A DNA stretch of 64,000 nt from Bdellovibrionota bacterium (GCA_030584005.1 CP129486.1:1057556-1121555); one strand, 5' to 3'. Positions 34,223 to 43,972 are shown, counted from the first letter of the stretch. The notes: generated from the sequence alone by a model not told the origin. Numbers and translations: made by a program.

Positions 34223-34753
34223 TTATTTCTTTCCGCTGCTATCGACAGGGGGCGTAGCCGCGTCGTCATCGGGCAGTCCGAGCGCAGCACGCAGGCGCTG
34301 CTTGAGGTAGATTTCGAATCCATCCTGCGCGCCGTCAGCATCGATTAGCTCGTTGATGCATTCGACCACGGCAAGCTTCTGCTGGATGTCGAGCCCATCG
34401 CGCAGCGTTTCACGAAAGGAGGTGGCGCCCCGCATATTGGCGATGATCTGCTTCGCTTCCTGCACAAGCTTGGGAACTTTTGTCTTGTCCGTTCCAAACA
34501 ACCGGCGCAAGCCGTTCTGAATCATCACATATTCATTGGTGCAGAAGTTCTGATCTGAATTGGCAATATCGACCATCACCACCGTTACTGCGAGTTCAAT
34601 CTCATCTCGAGAGACCTTCTTTACGCCGCGTCCGGTGTGTAGCAGGGATGAAACCGACGCATTGTGCTGCTTGATAAATCCGCGCACCGTGTTGCCGACG
34701 AGCTGGTTTCCGGCGCTAGGCTTGCCCTTCTGGTCGTTCTTTTGGTCACTCAT
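34223..34753 (-). CDS. TerB-like protein
   Basis: The 176-residue protein has the TerB helical core (about residues 45-155) with an acidic metal-binding type motif, VVMVDIANSDQNFCTNEYVMI. TerB domains occur in tellurite-resistance clusters but also alone with unknown function. No other ter genes are near, so resistance should not be assumed. The N- and C-termini are charged and flexible. Confidence 0.75.
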   Translation of the reverse strand: MSDQKNDQKGKPSAGNQLVGNTVRGFIKQHNASVSSLLHTGRGVKKVSRDEIELAVTVVMVDIANSDQNFCTNEYVMIQNGLRRLFGTDKTKVPKLVQEAKQIIANMRGATSFRETLRDGLDIQQKLAVVECINELIDADGAQDGFEIYLKQRLRAALGLPDDDAATPPVDSSGKK

Positions 34754-34796
34754 GGGTATCGACTCGGTTGTAAGGTTTCAAAAAGAATCTATTTAC

Positions 34797-35765
34797 TCAT
34801 TTTACCTTAAAAACATCCTGAATATCGACCATGCCGACTGGACGATTTTGTGTATCGACTACAACTACTTGGTCAATCTGGAACTCCTGCATGATGCGCA
34901 GGGCGTCCTGTACCAGGTCTTGCGGAGCGACGCGCTTAGGGTCTCTACCCATATAGTGCAATACCGGCCGGCAAAGAAACTCACTGCCCTCAGTGACACA
35001 TCGCCGCAAATTTCCATCGGTAAAAACGCCGACCAGGGTGCCCGAAGAATCGACTACCGACGCTGCACCGGGGCGCCCTTTGGTTGCCGTGATGGCCTTA
35101 ATGACCTCGCTCGTTACCGTCTGTTCGGGGACAATGCAGTGATACTCGCCGCGGCGCATGACCTCGCTAACCAGGCTGAGACGAATGCCCAGTGCCCCCC
35201 CGGGGTGCAGCTGGGCAAACTGCTCGCTGGTAAATCCTCGATTGCGAAGCACGGTCATAACCAGTGCATCGCCCAAGGCCAACATCAAACTGGTGCTTGT
35301 AGTGGGAGCCAAGCCAAGCGGGCCGGCTTCCCTGACCTCGCCCAGGAAGAGCACCACGTCGCTGCGCGCAGCGAGTGTCGAGCCGGGCTGACTCGTAATC
35401 GCGATGATGCTGCAACCGCTCCGCTTCACATGGGGGAGCAGGGTCAGAATCTCCGGGGTTTCCCCTGAGTTAGAGAGAAGCAGCACGATGTCATTCTTGG
35501 CAAGTCGACCTAGATCTCCATGCGCGGCCTCGGCAGGATGCAGAAAGAAGGAAGGGATTCCGACGCTGGCAAAGGTAGCGGATAGCTTCATGCCGATGAA
35601 GCCTGCCTTGCCGATACCGGCAACGACGACTCGGTTTGCAGCGGGAAGCCCCCCGATCAGGGTCACCGCTTGTGTGAAGGAGCCATCGAGGCTCTCCGCT
35701 ACGCGGCGTAACTCGGCAGCGGTGCCCTCGAGCAGCTCCCTTCCGTATTGCATTGGATTATTCAC
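34797..35765 (-). CDS. kdsD: D-arabinose 5-phosphate isomerase (KdsD)
   Basis: KdsD makes arabinose 5-phosphate from ribulose 5-phosphate, the first step toward Kdo. The 322-residue protein has the SIS domain (VVVAGIGKAGFIGMKLSATF start; SNSGETPE; HGDLG; LHPGGALG) and two CBS domains at about 205-322. Start codon is GTG at 35765 or ATG at 35753. The GTG shares one base with the upstream stop. The next pathway enzyme, KdsA, is at 62872 in this window, so the pathway is split into two loci. Confidence 0.95.
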   Translation of the reverse strand: MNNPMQYGRELLEGTAAELRRVAESLDGSFTQAVTLIGGLPAANRVVVAGIGKAGFIGMKLSATFASVGIPSFFLHPAEAAHGDLGRLAKNDIVLLLSNSGETPEILTLLPHVKRSGCSIIAITSQPGSTLAARSDVVLFLGEVREAGPLGLAPTTSTSLMLALGDALVMTVLRNRGFTSEQFAQLHPGGALGIRLSLVSEVMRRGEYHCIVPEQTVTSEVIKAITATKGRPGAASVVDSSGTLVGVFTDGNLRRCVTEGSEFLCRPVLHYMGRDPKRVAPQDLVQDALRIMQEFQIDQVVVVDTQNRPVGMVDIQDVFKVK

Positions 35766-36007
35766 TAGGGACTCTCAAGGTTAAAGGACACAAGCATGGC
35801 GAGCATGAGAACGCAGACAAGTGAGAAGTAAAAAAATCCGCGACTCTGCCTATGGCGCCGGCCTATTAAGAATCCGGCGGCGGCGCCAGCCGCCCCCAAG
35901 AAGGCCCCACTTGTCGGTGACATTTGTGGGAGTACCGGCAACACAATGAGCAAACCAACCAGTGTGCTCAGCATGACCGAACTAATGGCGTGGAGCGAGG
36001 TTGTCAT
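35765..36007 (-). CDS. Small hypothetical membrane protein
   Basis: This protein of about 80 residues has two or three hydrophobic helices and a Gly/Ala-rich middle (GAFLGAAGAAAGFLIG), typical of small inner membrane proteins. I do not recognise it. The start is uncertain: ATG at 36007 is used, with ATG 36031 and TTG 36055 also in frame. It directly precedes kdsD and shares a one-base overlap with it. Confidence 0.5.
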   Translation of the reverse strand: MTTSLHAISSVMLSTLVGLLIVLPVLPQMSPTSGAFLGAAGAAAGFLIGRRHRQSRGFFYFSLVCVLMLAMLVSFNLESP

Positions 36008-36079
36008 AACGAGCTCATGTCTATGACGCATCGGCGCAGTGGACCATGGGTTCAACTCCCTGCCATTCCGTAGACTTGT

Positions 36080-38203
36080 TCAGCCGCTTCGAAGGTTGGC
36101 CGCAATGAATCTATAGCGTAATGAGTTTCCGATTACCACAAAGTCTGAAAAGATCATCGAAAATGCGGCAACCATTGGAGAAAGATAACCTAACGCGGCA
36201 AGTGGAATCGCAATGACATTATAGGCAAAGGCCCAGAAAAGATTTTGCTTGATAGTTCTGAGGCCAGCCCTACAGAGCTGAATAGCCGTGGGCAGCGCCT
36301 CGAGCGCGCCCTTAAGGAGCACCACCTGTGCCGACTGCACCGCCACTTGAGTTCCATCGCTTAAGGCTACCCCCACTGTGGCGCGAGCGAGCGCCGGTGC
36401 GTCATTGATACCATCTCCTACATAGGCGCTCATGCCGCGTCGTTCATACTGTTCGAGAAGTTCGAGTTTCTGTTGCGGGAGCTGCTCGGAGTGCCATTGA
36501 GCGATTCCGTACTCGCGGGCAAAGGCGGCCACTTTCCCCTCTGTGTCACCGCTCATAATGGCACTCGGAATTCCAAGTGCGGCGAGCTCCTGGATGGCTT
36601 GCTTGGCCCCTGGCCTTGGCTCATCAGTCAGGGTGATGGTGGCGATCTTAATGTCGTTGCGATACAGGGCGAGACAGAGCTCAGTTTGGCCAGCTGCTTC
36701 CGGATCGCGCTCAAGCTTGTAACGATTCCCGGAACTGTCACTGCCTTGCATGCCAACACCCCGCACCTCCAATAGGTCGTGGAGCGCAGCTGCCTGCACG
36801 CCGTTTAGGTATGCGACGATGGATCGAGCGATGGGGTGCGAGGAGTGCAGTTCCAGCGCCTTGAGAATCGAGCGCGCTTCATCCGAGGAAATCCCAATGG
36901 ACTCGATCCGCGTAACCTTGAACTGCCCTGTGGTCAGGGTGCCCGTTTTGTCGAAGACGACCTGTTGTACTCGGGCCAGCTGCTCGATGACAAGTCCGCC
37001 CTTCAGCAGAATCCCCTGTCTTGCCGCCTTGCCCAGGGTAATGGAAACCGCTGTAGGCGTGGCGAGTCCCATGGCACAGGGGCAGGCGACTACCAGCACC
37101 GCTACACTTCTCAACAGCGATTCGACAAAGGTCACCCCAAAGGCCAGCGAAAGGGCAAAGGTCAAGACTGCGAGCAGTATCACCACCGGAACAAAGATGT
37201 TACTGACCCGATCACCCAGTCGCTGAATGCTTGGCTTGGAGCGCTGGGCATCACGAACTAGCCGGATAATCTCGGAGAGGACGGTATTATCCCCTACATT
37301 GCTGGCCTGCATGCGCGCAGTGCCGTGGACCACTATGGTGCCGCCAATGACCTTGCTGCCGAGGGTGCTCTCAACGGGGAGGCTCTCACCGGTTATCATC
37401 GATTGATCTATGCTCGCGGCGCCTTGAATGATCACACCATCTGCTGGTATCCGGTCGCCATGGTTGATCAGGAGCACATCGCCCTTGGCGACCTGAGCCG
37501 CCGGGATATCCTCAATGATCTCACCAAGCCCTGTGCTCGTGATGCGACGCGCAGTTGCCGCTTGTAGACGGGAGAGTTCATCGATGGCCGAAGTCGCTTT
37601 CCTTAGGGCGCGTCGCTCCAGATAGTTGCCGATCAGAACCGCAAAGATAATCGTAGCGGCCGTCTCGTAGAATAGGAACTGCGGGCCCTTGGCATTAATC
37701 GTCCCGTATAGACTGTAAGAAAAGGCCGCCAGCGAACCACCGAATATCAAAACGTCCATATTGGCGATGCCGAGGCGCAGGGAACGCCACGCACTAAGAC
37801 CAAAGTGGGCACAACCGAGCAAAAACACCGGCAAGCACAGCAGGAGCTGAATCCACGGATTATGTAACCAATGCCACTCAGCCACCATGTGCAGCAGCAG
37901 CGGGACGGTCCAAATAGCGGCAAAGAGCAGCTTCCGCTCAAGGCTCCACCAGGGCTCCGGTGGTTCATAACGGTCGGGGATGCGCGGCCTATATCCCAGC
38001 TCCTCGATCAGGTGCAGGGCGTCTTCGAACCGCTGATTGTCGGCCAGAAGAAGGGTAGCGCGTTTTGTCAGAAAATCGACCGTTGCATCCTTATAGCCCC
38101 TCCGCTTGAGGCTCTGTTCGATGTCGTGGGCGCAGCCGGTGCAGTCCATTCCCTCAATTTGAATCTCAATTTCGCTGGCCTGCATAATGTGACTATTCGA
38201 CAT
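36080..38203 (-). CDS. copA: Copper-exporting P1B-type ATPase
   Basis: This 707-residue pump has one N-terminal HMA domain (GMDCTGC, C21 and C24). Membrane helices follow, with the CPC metal site (C374-P-C376), the phosphorylation motif DKTGT (D418), the hinge GDGINDAP (596-603), and C-terminal Y661-N662 and M683-x-x-S686, features of Cu(I) pumps. It exports Cu(I) to the periplasm at the cost of ATP. No copper regulator or chaperone is next to it. The start at 38203 could instead be ATG 38185. Confidence 0.9.
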   Translation of the reverse strand: MSNSHIMQASEIEIQIEGMDCTGCAHDIEQSLKRRGYKDATVDFLTKRATLLLADNQRFEDALHLIEELGYRPRIPDRYEPPEPWWSLERKLLFAAIWTVPLLLHMVAEWHWLHNPWIQLLLCLPVFLLGCAHFGLSAWRSLRLGIANMDVLIFGGSLAAFSYSLYGTINAKGPQFLFYETAATIIFAVLIGNYLERRALRKATSAIDELSRLQAATARRITSTGLGEIIEDIPAAQVAKGDVLLINHGDRIPADGVIIQGAASIDQSMITGESLPVESTLGSKVIGGTIVVHGTARMQASNVGDNTVLSEIIRLVRDAQRSKPSIQRLGDRVSNIFVPVVILLAVLTFALSLAFGVTFVESLLRSVAVLVVACPCAMGLATPTAVSITLGKAARQGILLKGGLVIEQLARVQQVVFDKTGTLTTGQFKVTRIESIGISSDEARSILKALELHSSHPIARSIVAYLNGVQAAALHDLLEVRGVGMQGSDSSGNRYKLERDPEAAGQTELCLALYRNDIKIATITLTDEPRPGAKQAIQELAALGIPSAIMSGDTEGKVAAFAREYGIAQWHSEQLPQQKLELLEQYERRGMSAYVGDGINDAPALARATVGVALSDGTQVAVQSAQVVLLKGALEALPTAIQLCRAGLRTIKQNLFWAFAYNVIAIPLAALGYLSPMVAAFSMIFSDFVVIGNSLRYRFIAANLRSG

Positions 38204-38343
38204 GTTCCGAACACTGCGTGAACTCGCCTACGCTGGGGGAAACAAGTGTTTGGCTTCAAGCGCAATCTGAGCTCGTTGTTCACTATAGCAGAGCACGCCA
38301 TATGCAACAGCCTGCTGCGACTTTGTCACTCTCATTATAGCGG

Positions 38344-38892
38344 CTAGCGCAGCAATACTGCGCCCTCTTCATCGGCCCATAGTCCCCGACGATTGATGCG
38401 GGCATCCGACTGAGCCTGTTGCAGCCGTGAAAGGTGACGCAGGTTCGGGGGAATGGTCATGAGCTGGGCATATCCGTCACGCAGCATGGATTCGTTCAGC
38501 AGTGCACCCGCAGGGGTATAGAGGTAGGCCAGCAGTCTTCCGTACCTGTCGTGATGCTCTACATCCATCTCGACATGGAGCTCCGAGCCTATGGGGACAA
38601 TGGACGCCAGGTGCTGGGAAGCCTTCTCGCCTAAAGTAAGAATCGTACCGATCGATTGATTACTTCTTCGAGCATCACGGCGGGCCTTGTCATTCTCAAC
38701 CCGTTCCGGAGTGTCGATCCCGATCATGCGGACAAGCAGGGACTTGCCCGCGAAGTGTACACGTAGGGTGTCTCCATCGACGATTCTTTCTACCCTTGCC
38801 CGGGGCAGCGACTGGGGAACGATGCCTAGACAGCGCTCCGCACTGAAGAACAAGCATAGAATCCATAGGCAACAGATGAGTGGTGAACGCAT
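38344..38892 (-). CDS. Thermonuclease-family (staphylococcal nuclease-like) protein
   Basis: This 182-residue protein has a signal peptide (hydrophobic 4-20, Cys-containing) and the SNase domain with active-site motifs VDGDTLRV (38-45), VRMIGIDTPE (54-63) and DRYGRLLAYLY. The Asp, Arg and Glu positions of the calcium/catalytic site are conserved, so it should be an active calcium-dependent nuclease outside the cytoplasm. The ATG at 38892 gives the signal peptide; the frame is open to 38934. Confidence 0.88.
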   Translation of the reverse strand: MRSPLICCLWILCLFFSAERCLGIVPQSLPRARVERIVDGDTLRVHFAGKSLLVRMIGIDTPERVENDKARRDARRSNQSIGTILTLGEKASQHLASIVPIGSELHVEMDVEHHDRYGRLLAYLYTPAGALLNESMLRDGYAQLMTIPPNLRHLSRLQQAQSDARINRRGLWADEEGAVLLR

Positions 38893-38937
38893 AGCGCAGA
38901 GTCTACAGGATAGCATTACAGGGGACAGCAGCACGTT

Positions 38938-39118
38938 CTAAGGACACACTGAACGAGTGTCCTCCATGGCCCTTGTTCAGACGCTCCAAAATGCGCCCGC
39001 GCGGGGCGTAGCGCGGGCTTCATGTCGCTACGCGGACTGACCCCTTACGCTTCAGTCCGCAGCGCACGCCATCCGGGCGTGCGTTAGGGATACGCTGAAG
39101 TTATTCCGCCTCTCCCTA
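38938..39118. repeat. Modular palindromic repeat (inverted copy) with hairpin array
   Basis: Read on the minus strand, this copy matches the 57870-57950 element over its last 50 bases at about 85% by eye (TTGGAGCG-CTGAACAAGGGC-ATGGA). It also contains GCGTAGCG/CGCTACGC (39006-39033), GCGGACTGA/TCAGTCCGC (39032-39060), CGCACGCC/GGCGTGCG (39063-39083) and a degenerate GGATACGCTGAA palindrome (39085-39118). The methyltransferase stop codon lies in the last arm. Confidence 0.75.
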
Positions 39119-40976
39119 AGCCATACAGTGAGCTTAGCAATGCTTCAATCTCGGCCTCAGCAGCAGCGGCTTTACCAGCACTCTGGTGGAGATTCTTGGA
39201 AAGTGAGGCAAGTTCCAGAACCATGCCCGAGAATGTAGGCGCTATGGGAAAGTTCTCTATGTCGCCCTGCACAAGCTTAGGAAACAGTCGCCGCTGCGAC
39301 TTTCGCCCTCGCAGAGTCATGATCAGGGAGCCAAGCTGAGAGTTCAGCAACGCGCACAGTGCATACAGCAACGACTCATCATGGTGAGCCTGGTCAAGCA
39401 GCATGAGGGCTGAGCGATTATGCACAAACGGATTGGAGGTAAAGCAGGCCTGAATGCGGTACGGGCTTCTATGCAGGACCTCACGAATGATAACTCTTGG
39501 CCCTTCGTAGCGGCTGCGCGGCGGGTACTCAGCCAGCCATGGGCCAAAGCGCAGGTGGCTTCCTGACCAACAGATGGCGTATCTCTGAACATCTTTGCCC
39601 CGCAGGTACGGAATGGAGTGCTCGGAGAAGGGTCTGTTGCTGTGGAAGGGGTGAGATCGCACAACCTCCGCACTCTGAGCGGGCGAGCCCTTGCCCCTCG
39701 CATATGCTTGCAACCCGACATAACAGCGGGCAAAAGTGCCGAGAGGCATGGATCGTGCCTCGATGTCCCGCAGCCAATCGTGTTGTCGAGCGCTGCCTGA
39801 GATTGGCCATGGGGCGGCCGTATCATGTGAACTCAGTTGGTACCATTGCTGCTTTAGAGGCGTAGTATCCAGCGGCTCGGAGAATGTTCGGACAAGGTAG
39901 CGATCGGTACTACCGCCCTTGGCCAGGGTGAGCACGATTGTTTCCACACCCAACGAGGGAAAAAGCGGGGTCAGGAATCGATCCAGCACGATGTGAGAGC
40001 AGTTTGAGAGAAGGTAGCGTCGCAGTCCTCGCCCCGACTCAATTCCGAGCCATGAGTTAGGTACGATCAGGCTCAACATTCCACGGGGGGCTAGTAGTTC
40101 AAGGGAGCGCGCTACGAAGAGCAGGTACTTGTTAAGCTTGCCGGATCTTATGTGACGGTAACGTTGAGAGAGCACCGCGAGGGAAAGCGGGTCAATCCTT
40201 CCCTCCCTGGCCAGGCCAAAGGGAGGATTCCCTACGATAAGTTCAAATCCGTCGGGAGATGCCGGCGGGAACAGGGAGCCGAGAGCGGCCTCTCCGCAGA
40301 GCGAGTCCCTGCAGCAATAGTGAGCGCAAAGGGATGGCAGCATCTCAGGTGCGCGTGCGAGGAGCTGTAGGTGGCAGATGGCTGCTCCAATCCGTGCACT
40401 TTCAGCAGCATTGTTCTGGATATCCCAGCCATGCACCGCCAATAGCGCCTGAGTAGGGTCCATGCCGCAGCTGGCCAGGGTTTTCACCATGGCCGAGGTA
40501 AAGACCCCTGATCCGCACGCCGGATCGAGCGCAGAGGAGGGGGGGCGGGCATGCCGCTCCTGAAACGCAGCGACGACCCGTGCAGTGATCGTTTCGGCGA
40601 TGGCTTGAGACGTATAGAAGCTTCCCGACAGATGAGGATGGTCGGGGAGGGATCGCCGCTCCAGCAGCTCTGCCAATGTAGGGGGAGGTTGTTCCTGTGT
40701 GGGGGAATGTAGGCTCAGCGGGGGCAATGTCTCCTCCAAGGAGAGCCCAAAGTATTCCGAAATCCGCCTGGTGAGATCCATCGGATCGGAATCGGTGCTG
40801 ATAAGGGATTCTGGGAGGGGGCAACGGTCCTCCCGTAACGCCTTCCATAAGCTCTGCACAAAGGCGGCACCGCTGTCCGATAGTGTGCGCGGATGTTTCG
40901 CTGCTGAAGAGCTGGGGATTCCCATAGGGGCGCCAAGATTATTGGGCAACACTGTACCCTGATCCCTATTAAGCAT
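39084..40976 (-). CDS. Orphan N6-adenine DNA methyltransferase (Eco57I/TaqI-like)
   Basis: The 630-residue protein has SAM motif I DPACGSG (151-157) and catalytic motif NPPF (250-253), then a C-terminal region with LRGKDVQRY and RVIIREV, as in TaqI-like target recognition domains. I see no PD-(D/E)xK nuclease motif, and no nuclease gene adjoins, so it is either an orphan or a degenerate type IIG enzyme. A good AGGGA site precedes the ATG. The last ten residues and the stop lie within a palindromic repeat. Confidence 0.82.
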   Translation of the reverse strand: MLNRDQGTVLPNNLGAPMGIPSSSAAKHPRTLSDSGAAFVQSLWKALREDRCPLPESLISTDSDPMDLTRRISEYFGLSLEETLPPLSLHSPTQEQPPPTLAELLERRSLPDHPHLSGSFYTSQAIAETITARVVAAFQERHARPPSSALDPACGSGVFTSAMVKTLASCGMDPTQALLAVHGWDIQNNAAESARIGAAICHLQLLARAPEMLPSLCAHYCCRDSLCGEAALGSLFPPASPDGFELIVGNPPFGLAREGRIDPLSLAVLSQRYRHIRSGKLNKYLLFVARSLELLAPRGMLSLIVPNSWLGIESGRGLRRYLLSNCSHIVLDRFLTPLFPSLGVETIVLTLAKGGSTDRYLVRTFSEPLDTTPLKQQWYQLSSHDTAAPWPISGSARQHDWLRDIEARSMPLGTFARCYVGLQAYARGKGSPAQSAEVVRSHPFHSNRPFSEHSIPYLRGKDVQRYAICWSGSHLRFGPWLAEYPPRSRYEGPRVIIREVLHRSPYRIQACFTSNPFVHNRSALMLLDQAHHDESLLYALCALLNSQLGSLIMTLRGRKSQRRLFPKLVQGDIENFPIAPTFSGMVLELASLSKNLHQSAGKAAAAEAEIEALLSSLYGLGRGGITSAYP

Positions 40977-41079
40977 GGTATCCCTTACCGGTCTGGGTTC
41001 AGAGATTCTGATATGACCTTTAAGCGATTCAAAATCGGGGCAGCCCCTGCTCTTTGAAAGCAGTTAGAGGAACCTTTTG

Positions 41080-42594
41080 ATGCGCACTGGATTGTTACTG
41101 AGTGTCGGGATTGCACTTCAAGTTGCCGCTATCATCGCAACCGCTCCCTACGGTGCCAGTCTTTGGATAGATGAGATCCTTAGTGCCTGGATTACCGATG
41201 GTTCACTTGGTTCCGCAGTAAGCCGATCGCTCACCTATCAGGGGCAGTCGCCGCTGTTTTTTATTCTGTTGTGGCTTTTGCGATGTCTGCCGATGCCGCT
41301 CGAAATAAGCTTGCGCCTCCTATCCGTTCTGTCCGGAGTGATGGCCGGCTGGGGCCTGTGGCGAGTTGTCGATGACCGGCGAGAGCGAATGGCCTCACTG
41401 TGGGCGGTAGTACTGTTTCTGACTATAGATGCGGTACTGGTATCGGGCATGAGTGCGCGACCCTATATGTTGGCGCTCGCACTTGTGGTGTGGTCGTTTC
41501 ACTCCTTTCAAGCCTGGTTAAAGGATGGTTCCCCGACCCAGCAGTGGATCTTTATCGGCTGCACCGTTGCCGCATTCTACACTCACTACCTCTTCGTAGG
41601 CGTTCTATTGATAGAGATCATATGGTGGTATGTGTATAAGCCGCGACGTACGATCGTGGGAGACAAACGTGCCTATATCGAAATGGTAGGGAGTGTGGGA
41701 TGCATCGCCGCGCTCTGTCTCCCAGGCCTTTATCAGCTGATACAGCTCTTCTACCGGACACAAGAGTTGACATTTGCAGCACCTCCCGATGCGGTTCGAT
41801 TGCTGAGCATCCTGTTCCCTCCGCTCTGCCTAATTGGGGTGGCCATAGCCGTAGTGCTTGCCTCGCTCAGCCAAAATCAACCGGTTGAGCGGCTTCGCAA
41901 CACGTTGCAGCGACCGTTTGTCATCTGCTGCTTGTTTTGGCACATCTTTCCCCCGATCGTGTTCTTTACCTGGTCGTTAAGTGGCGGCCCAGGTCTATTT
42001 CTGGAGCGCTACTTCCTCTGGCACTCGATTGGCCTCGTACTGGCTCTTGCCATTATAATGGCGGAGATAGTGCCCCAAGCCCATCGAGTGCTCGCTATCG
42101 GTTGCGTGGTTGGTTTGAGCATTATTTCTAATGCGGCACGCAGCTGGAAGGTTGAGGACTGGCGCGGCGCGTTGCGCGCGGTAGAGCGAAGGGAGAACGC
42201 TCCTTTAGTGCTGCTCTATACAGGATTAATAGAAGCGGAACGGAGCGGATTCGCCCGGTCTATTGATCATCGCGAGTATTTGCTTGCGCCGGTGCATGTG
42301 TATGCACCGGCGCTGCAGGCATTACCGATTCCTTTTACCATCGGCACGGAGCGCCATCGTGACTATCGCAACGAGCAGCTGCTCCCTTCATTGCAAGGGC
42401 GCGAGCAGGTGACGCTTGTCGCAGTGGATAAGGAGGTGCTCGTGGATGGAAAGCACACTGAGGAGGCGGTAAGCGCCTTAGAGAAGTTTCTTGCTGCCCA
42501 CGGGTTCATCCGCCGATCATCTGAGCATTACGGGGCTGTTCAAGTTGTGGAGTTGCGGCGAGAGGGTAGGCATGACCTTGAGGCGGTGAGTTGA
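41080..42594 (+). CDS. Membrane glycosyltransferase (GT39/ArnT-like)
   Basis: This 504-residue protein has about ten transmembrane helices. The N-terminal segment PYGASLWIDEILSAW contains the acidic residue found in the first luminal/periplasmic loop of GT-C enzymes, and LTYQGQSPLFFILLWLL continues that pattern. Such enzymes use polyprenyl-phosphate sugars on the periplasmic face. The acceptor is unknown, but an acyltransferase for lipid A lies next, hinting at LPS or another glycolipid. GAGGAA precedes the ATG. Confidence 0.8.
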   Translation: MRTGLLLSVGIALQVAAIIATAPYGASLWIDEILSAWITDGSLGSAVSRSLTYQGQSPLFFILLWLLRCLPMPLEISLRLLSVLSGVMAGWGLWRVVDDRRERMASLWAVVLFLTIDAVLVSGMSARPYMLALALVVWSFHSFQAWLKDGSPTQQWIFIGCTVAAFYTHYLFVGVLLIEIIWWYVYKPRRTIVGDKRAYIEMVGSVGCIAALCLPGLYQLIQLFYRTQELTFAAPPDAVRLLSILFPPLCLIGVAIAVVLASLSQNQPVERLRNTLQRPFVICCLFWHIFPPIVFFTWSLSGGPGLFLERYFLWHSIGLVLALAIIMAEIVPQAHRVLAIGCVVGLSIISNAARSWKVEDWRGALRAVERRENAPLVLLYTGLIEAERSGFARSIDHREYLLAPVHVYAPALQALPIPFTIGTERHRDYRNEQLLPSLQGREQVTLVAVDKEVLVDGKHTEEAVSALEKFLAAHGFIRRSSEHYGAVQVVELRREGRHDLEAVS

Positions 42595-42654
42595 AGGGGC
42601 GCAGTTGCTACGGTATGAACACGACTCTGCGGTTGGAACTCTGCGATCTATGTC

Positions 42655-43587
42655 ATGGCGAACGCACTAATTGATATTGCATTGCTCGCCATAACCAGAG
42701 CTTTGAGCGCGCTCCTGGGGCTATTCTCGGTAGAGCATCGAGTACGGATCCTCTATTACCTTTTGAGAGCCGTATTTATTTTTGTGCGGCGGCCACTGCG
42801 GGTGGCGCGCAGCAACTTAGCCCAGGTCTTTCCGGACCGCGGTGAAGCTGATCGAGAGGCGCTTTTGCGCCAATCCCTGCTGAGTTTTGCCCGTCTGATC
42901 GTCGATGCGCTGCGGCTAAAGTACCTTGATGAGGACTGGGTGCGCTCTCACGTCCAACATGAAGTGGTGCCGGAGTATGCGTTGATCAAGTCGCAAGCTC
43001 ACGGCAAGGGAGTGCTTGTAGCCACAGGGCATCTCAGCAGCTTCGAATTGCTGGCGCACAGCGCTGCTTGTTTTGGATTCCCGATGGCCTTTGTCGCACG
43101 CCGCTTGCCCTTTCCAAGGCTGAATCGGTGGCTCTGTGAGGTGAGAGAGCGGCGCGGGAATAGGGTGATCGACCGGGAGGGCGCCGTTAGAACAGTGTTG
43201 AGCTTGCTGGAGGGGGGCACTGATGTTGGGGTGCTGTTTGATCACAACGTGACGAGAAATCATGCCGTGTTCGTCCCCTTCCTGGGTCGCGCCGCGGCTA
43301 CAACGAAGCTCATCGGCCTGGCGGCCCTTCGCACGAACTGTCCATTGTGTGTAGCGTGTATTCAGTACCTCAGTGCGGATCGCTATCGCATCAAACTTGC
43401 TCAGTGCGAGATAGAGGATATTCGAGCGAACGATGTGATGTCCGCGGAGGAGAAAGGTGCGTTGATCACCGAGCGAGCAAGCTTGCTGTTCGAACGCTTT
43501 GTGCTGGAGGACCCGGGGCAGTGGTTCTGGATACACGCTCGGTGGAAAACGAGACCGCTCAATGAATCGCGAGAGCTTGTCGGCTGA
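42655..43587 (+). CDS. Lipid A acyltransferase (LpxL/HtrB family)
   Basis: The 310-residue protein has an N-terminal membrane helix and the catalytic H-x4-E motif (H126 to E131, HLSSFE). VARRLPFPRLNRWLCEVRERRGNRVI and later segments match LpxL-type enzymes that add secondary acyl chains to lipid A. The C-terminal FWIHARWKTRP is also typical. It follows the glycosyltransferase by 60 bases in the same direction. (The first motif quoted is split in the family as LPFPRLN and ERRGNRV.). Confidence 0.85.
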   Translation: MANALIDIALLAITRALSALLGLFSVEHRVRILYYLLRAVFIFVRRPLRVARSNLAQVFPDRGEADREALLRQSLLSFARLIVDALRLKYLDEDWVRSHVQHEVVPEYALIKSQAHGKGVLVATGHLSSFELLAHSAACFGFPMAFVARRLPFPRLNRWLCEVRERRGNRVIDREGAVRTVLSLLEGGTDVGVLFDHNVTRNHAVFVPFLGRAAATTKLIGLAALRTNCPLCVACIQYLSADRYRIKLAQCEIEDIRANDVMSAEEKGALITERASLLFERFVLEDPGQWFWIHARWKTRPLNESRELVG

Positions 43588-43696
43588 ATCGGTCTAGGGC
43601 TCGTTGCGTCACGAGCGCGACCAGTAATGGGGCAACTCGCAATCAGCAGAACGTAAGGAGTAGATACTGCCTTCTGCCTTCCTTCAAGGGGTGTGG

Positions 43697-43770
43697 TGGC
43701 TCGCCCGCAAGGACTCGAACCTCGATTTTTGGGGCCAGAACCCAACGTGCTACCATTGCACCACGGGCGA
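43697..43770 (-). tRNA. tRNA-Gln (CTG), CCA encoded
   Basis: The minus strand reads TCGCCCG at the 5' acceptor (43770-43764) pairing with CGGGCGA, then discriminator G and encoded CCA (43699-43697). The anticodon stem TTGGG/CCCAA encloses the loop TTCTGGC with anticodon CTG (43738-43736). The T-loop TTCGAGT is normal. Length 74. Confidence 0.95.
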
Positions 43771-43897
43771 ACAGGCTGAGAAAGTAGCTCAAAATCATGG
43801 TTAAAATCAAATTCATGGGGAGCCAGGGCGGCCGAGTGGACTTTCGCATCGATATTCTGGTAGCGTCCCCATTTCCAGTCGTTTTGTCTGGTTCTGT

Positions 43898-43972
43898 GGC
43901 CCCATCGTCTAGCGGTTAGGACGCTGGCCTCTCACGCCGGAAACAGGGGTTCGAGTCCCCTTGGGGTCACCA
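43898..43972 (+). tRNA. tRNA-Glu (CTC), CCA encoded
   Basis: The acceptor GGCCCCA (43898-43904) pairs with TGGGGTC, followed by A and encoded CCA (43970-43972). The anticodon stem CTGGC/GCCGG holds the loop CTCTCAC with anticodon CTC (43931-43933). The T-loop is TTCGAGT. It is divergent from tRNA-Gln, about 130 bases away. Confidence 0.96.

Noticed and set aside
34223..34753. Tellurite resistance determinant
   Set aside because: Only a single TerB-like domain with no other ter genes; the domain alone does not show resistance.
34560..35468. 302-codon plus-strand frame
   Set aside because: Antisense to kdsD and the TerB-like gene, with no protein-family motif.
39084..40976. Complete restriction-modification system
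   Set aside because: No nuclease motif or adjacent nuclease gene is visible; only the methyltransferase is supported.
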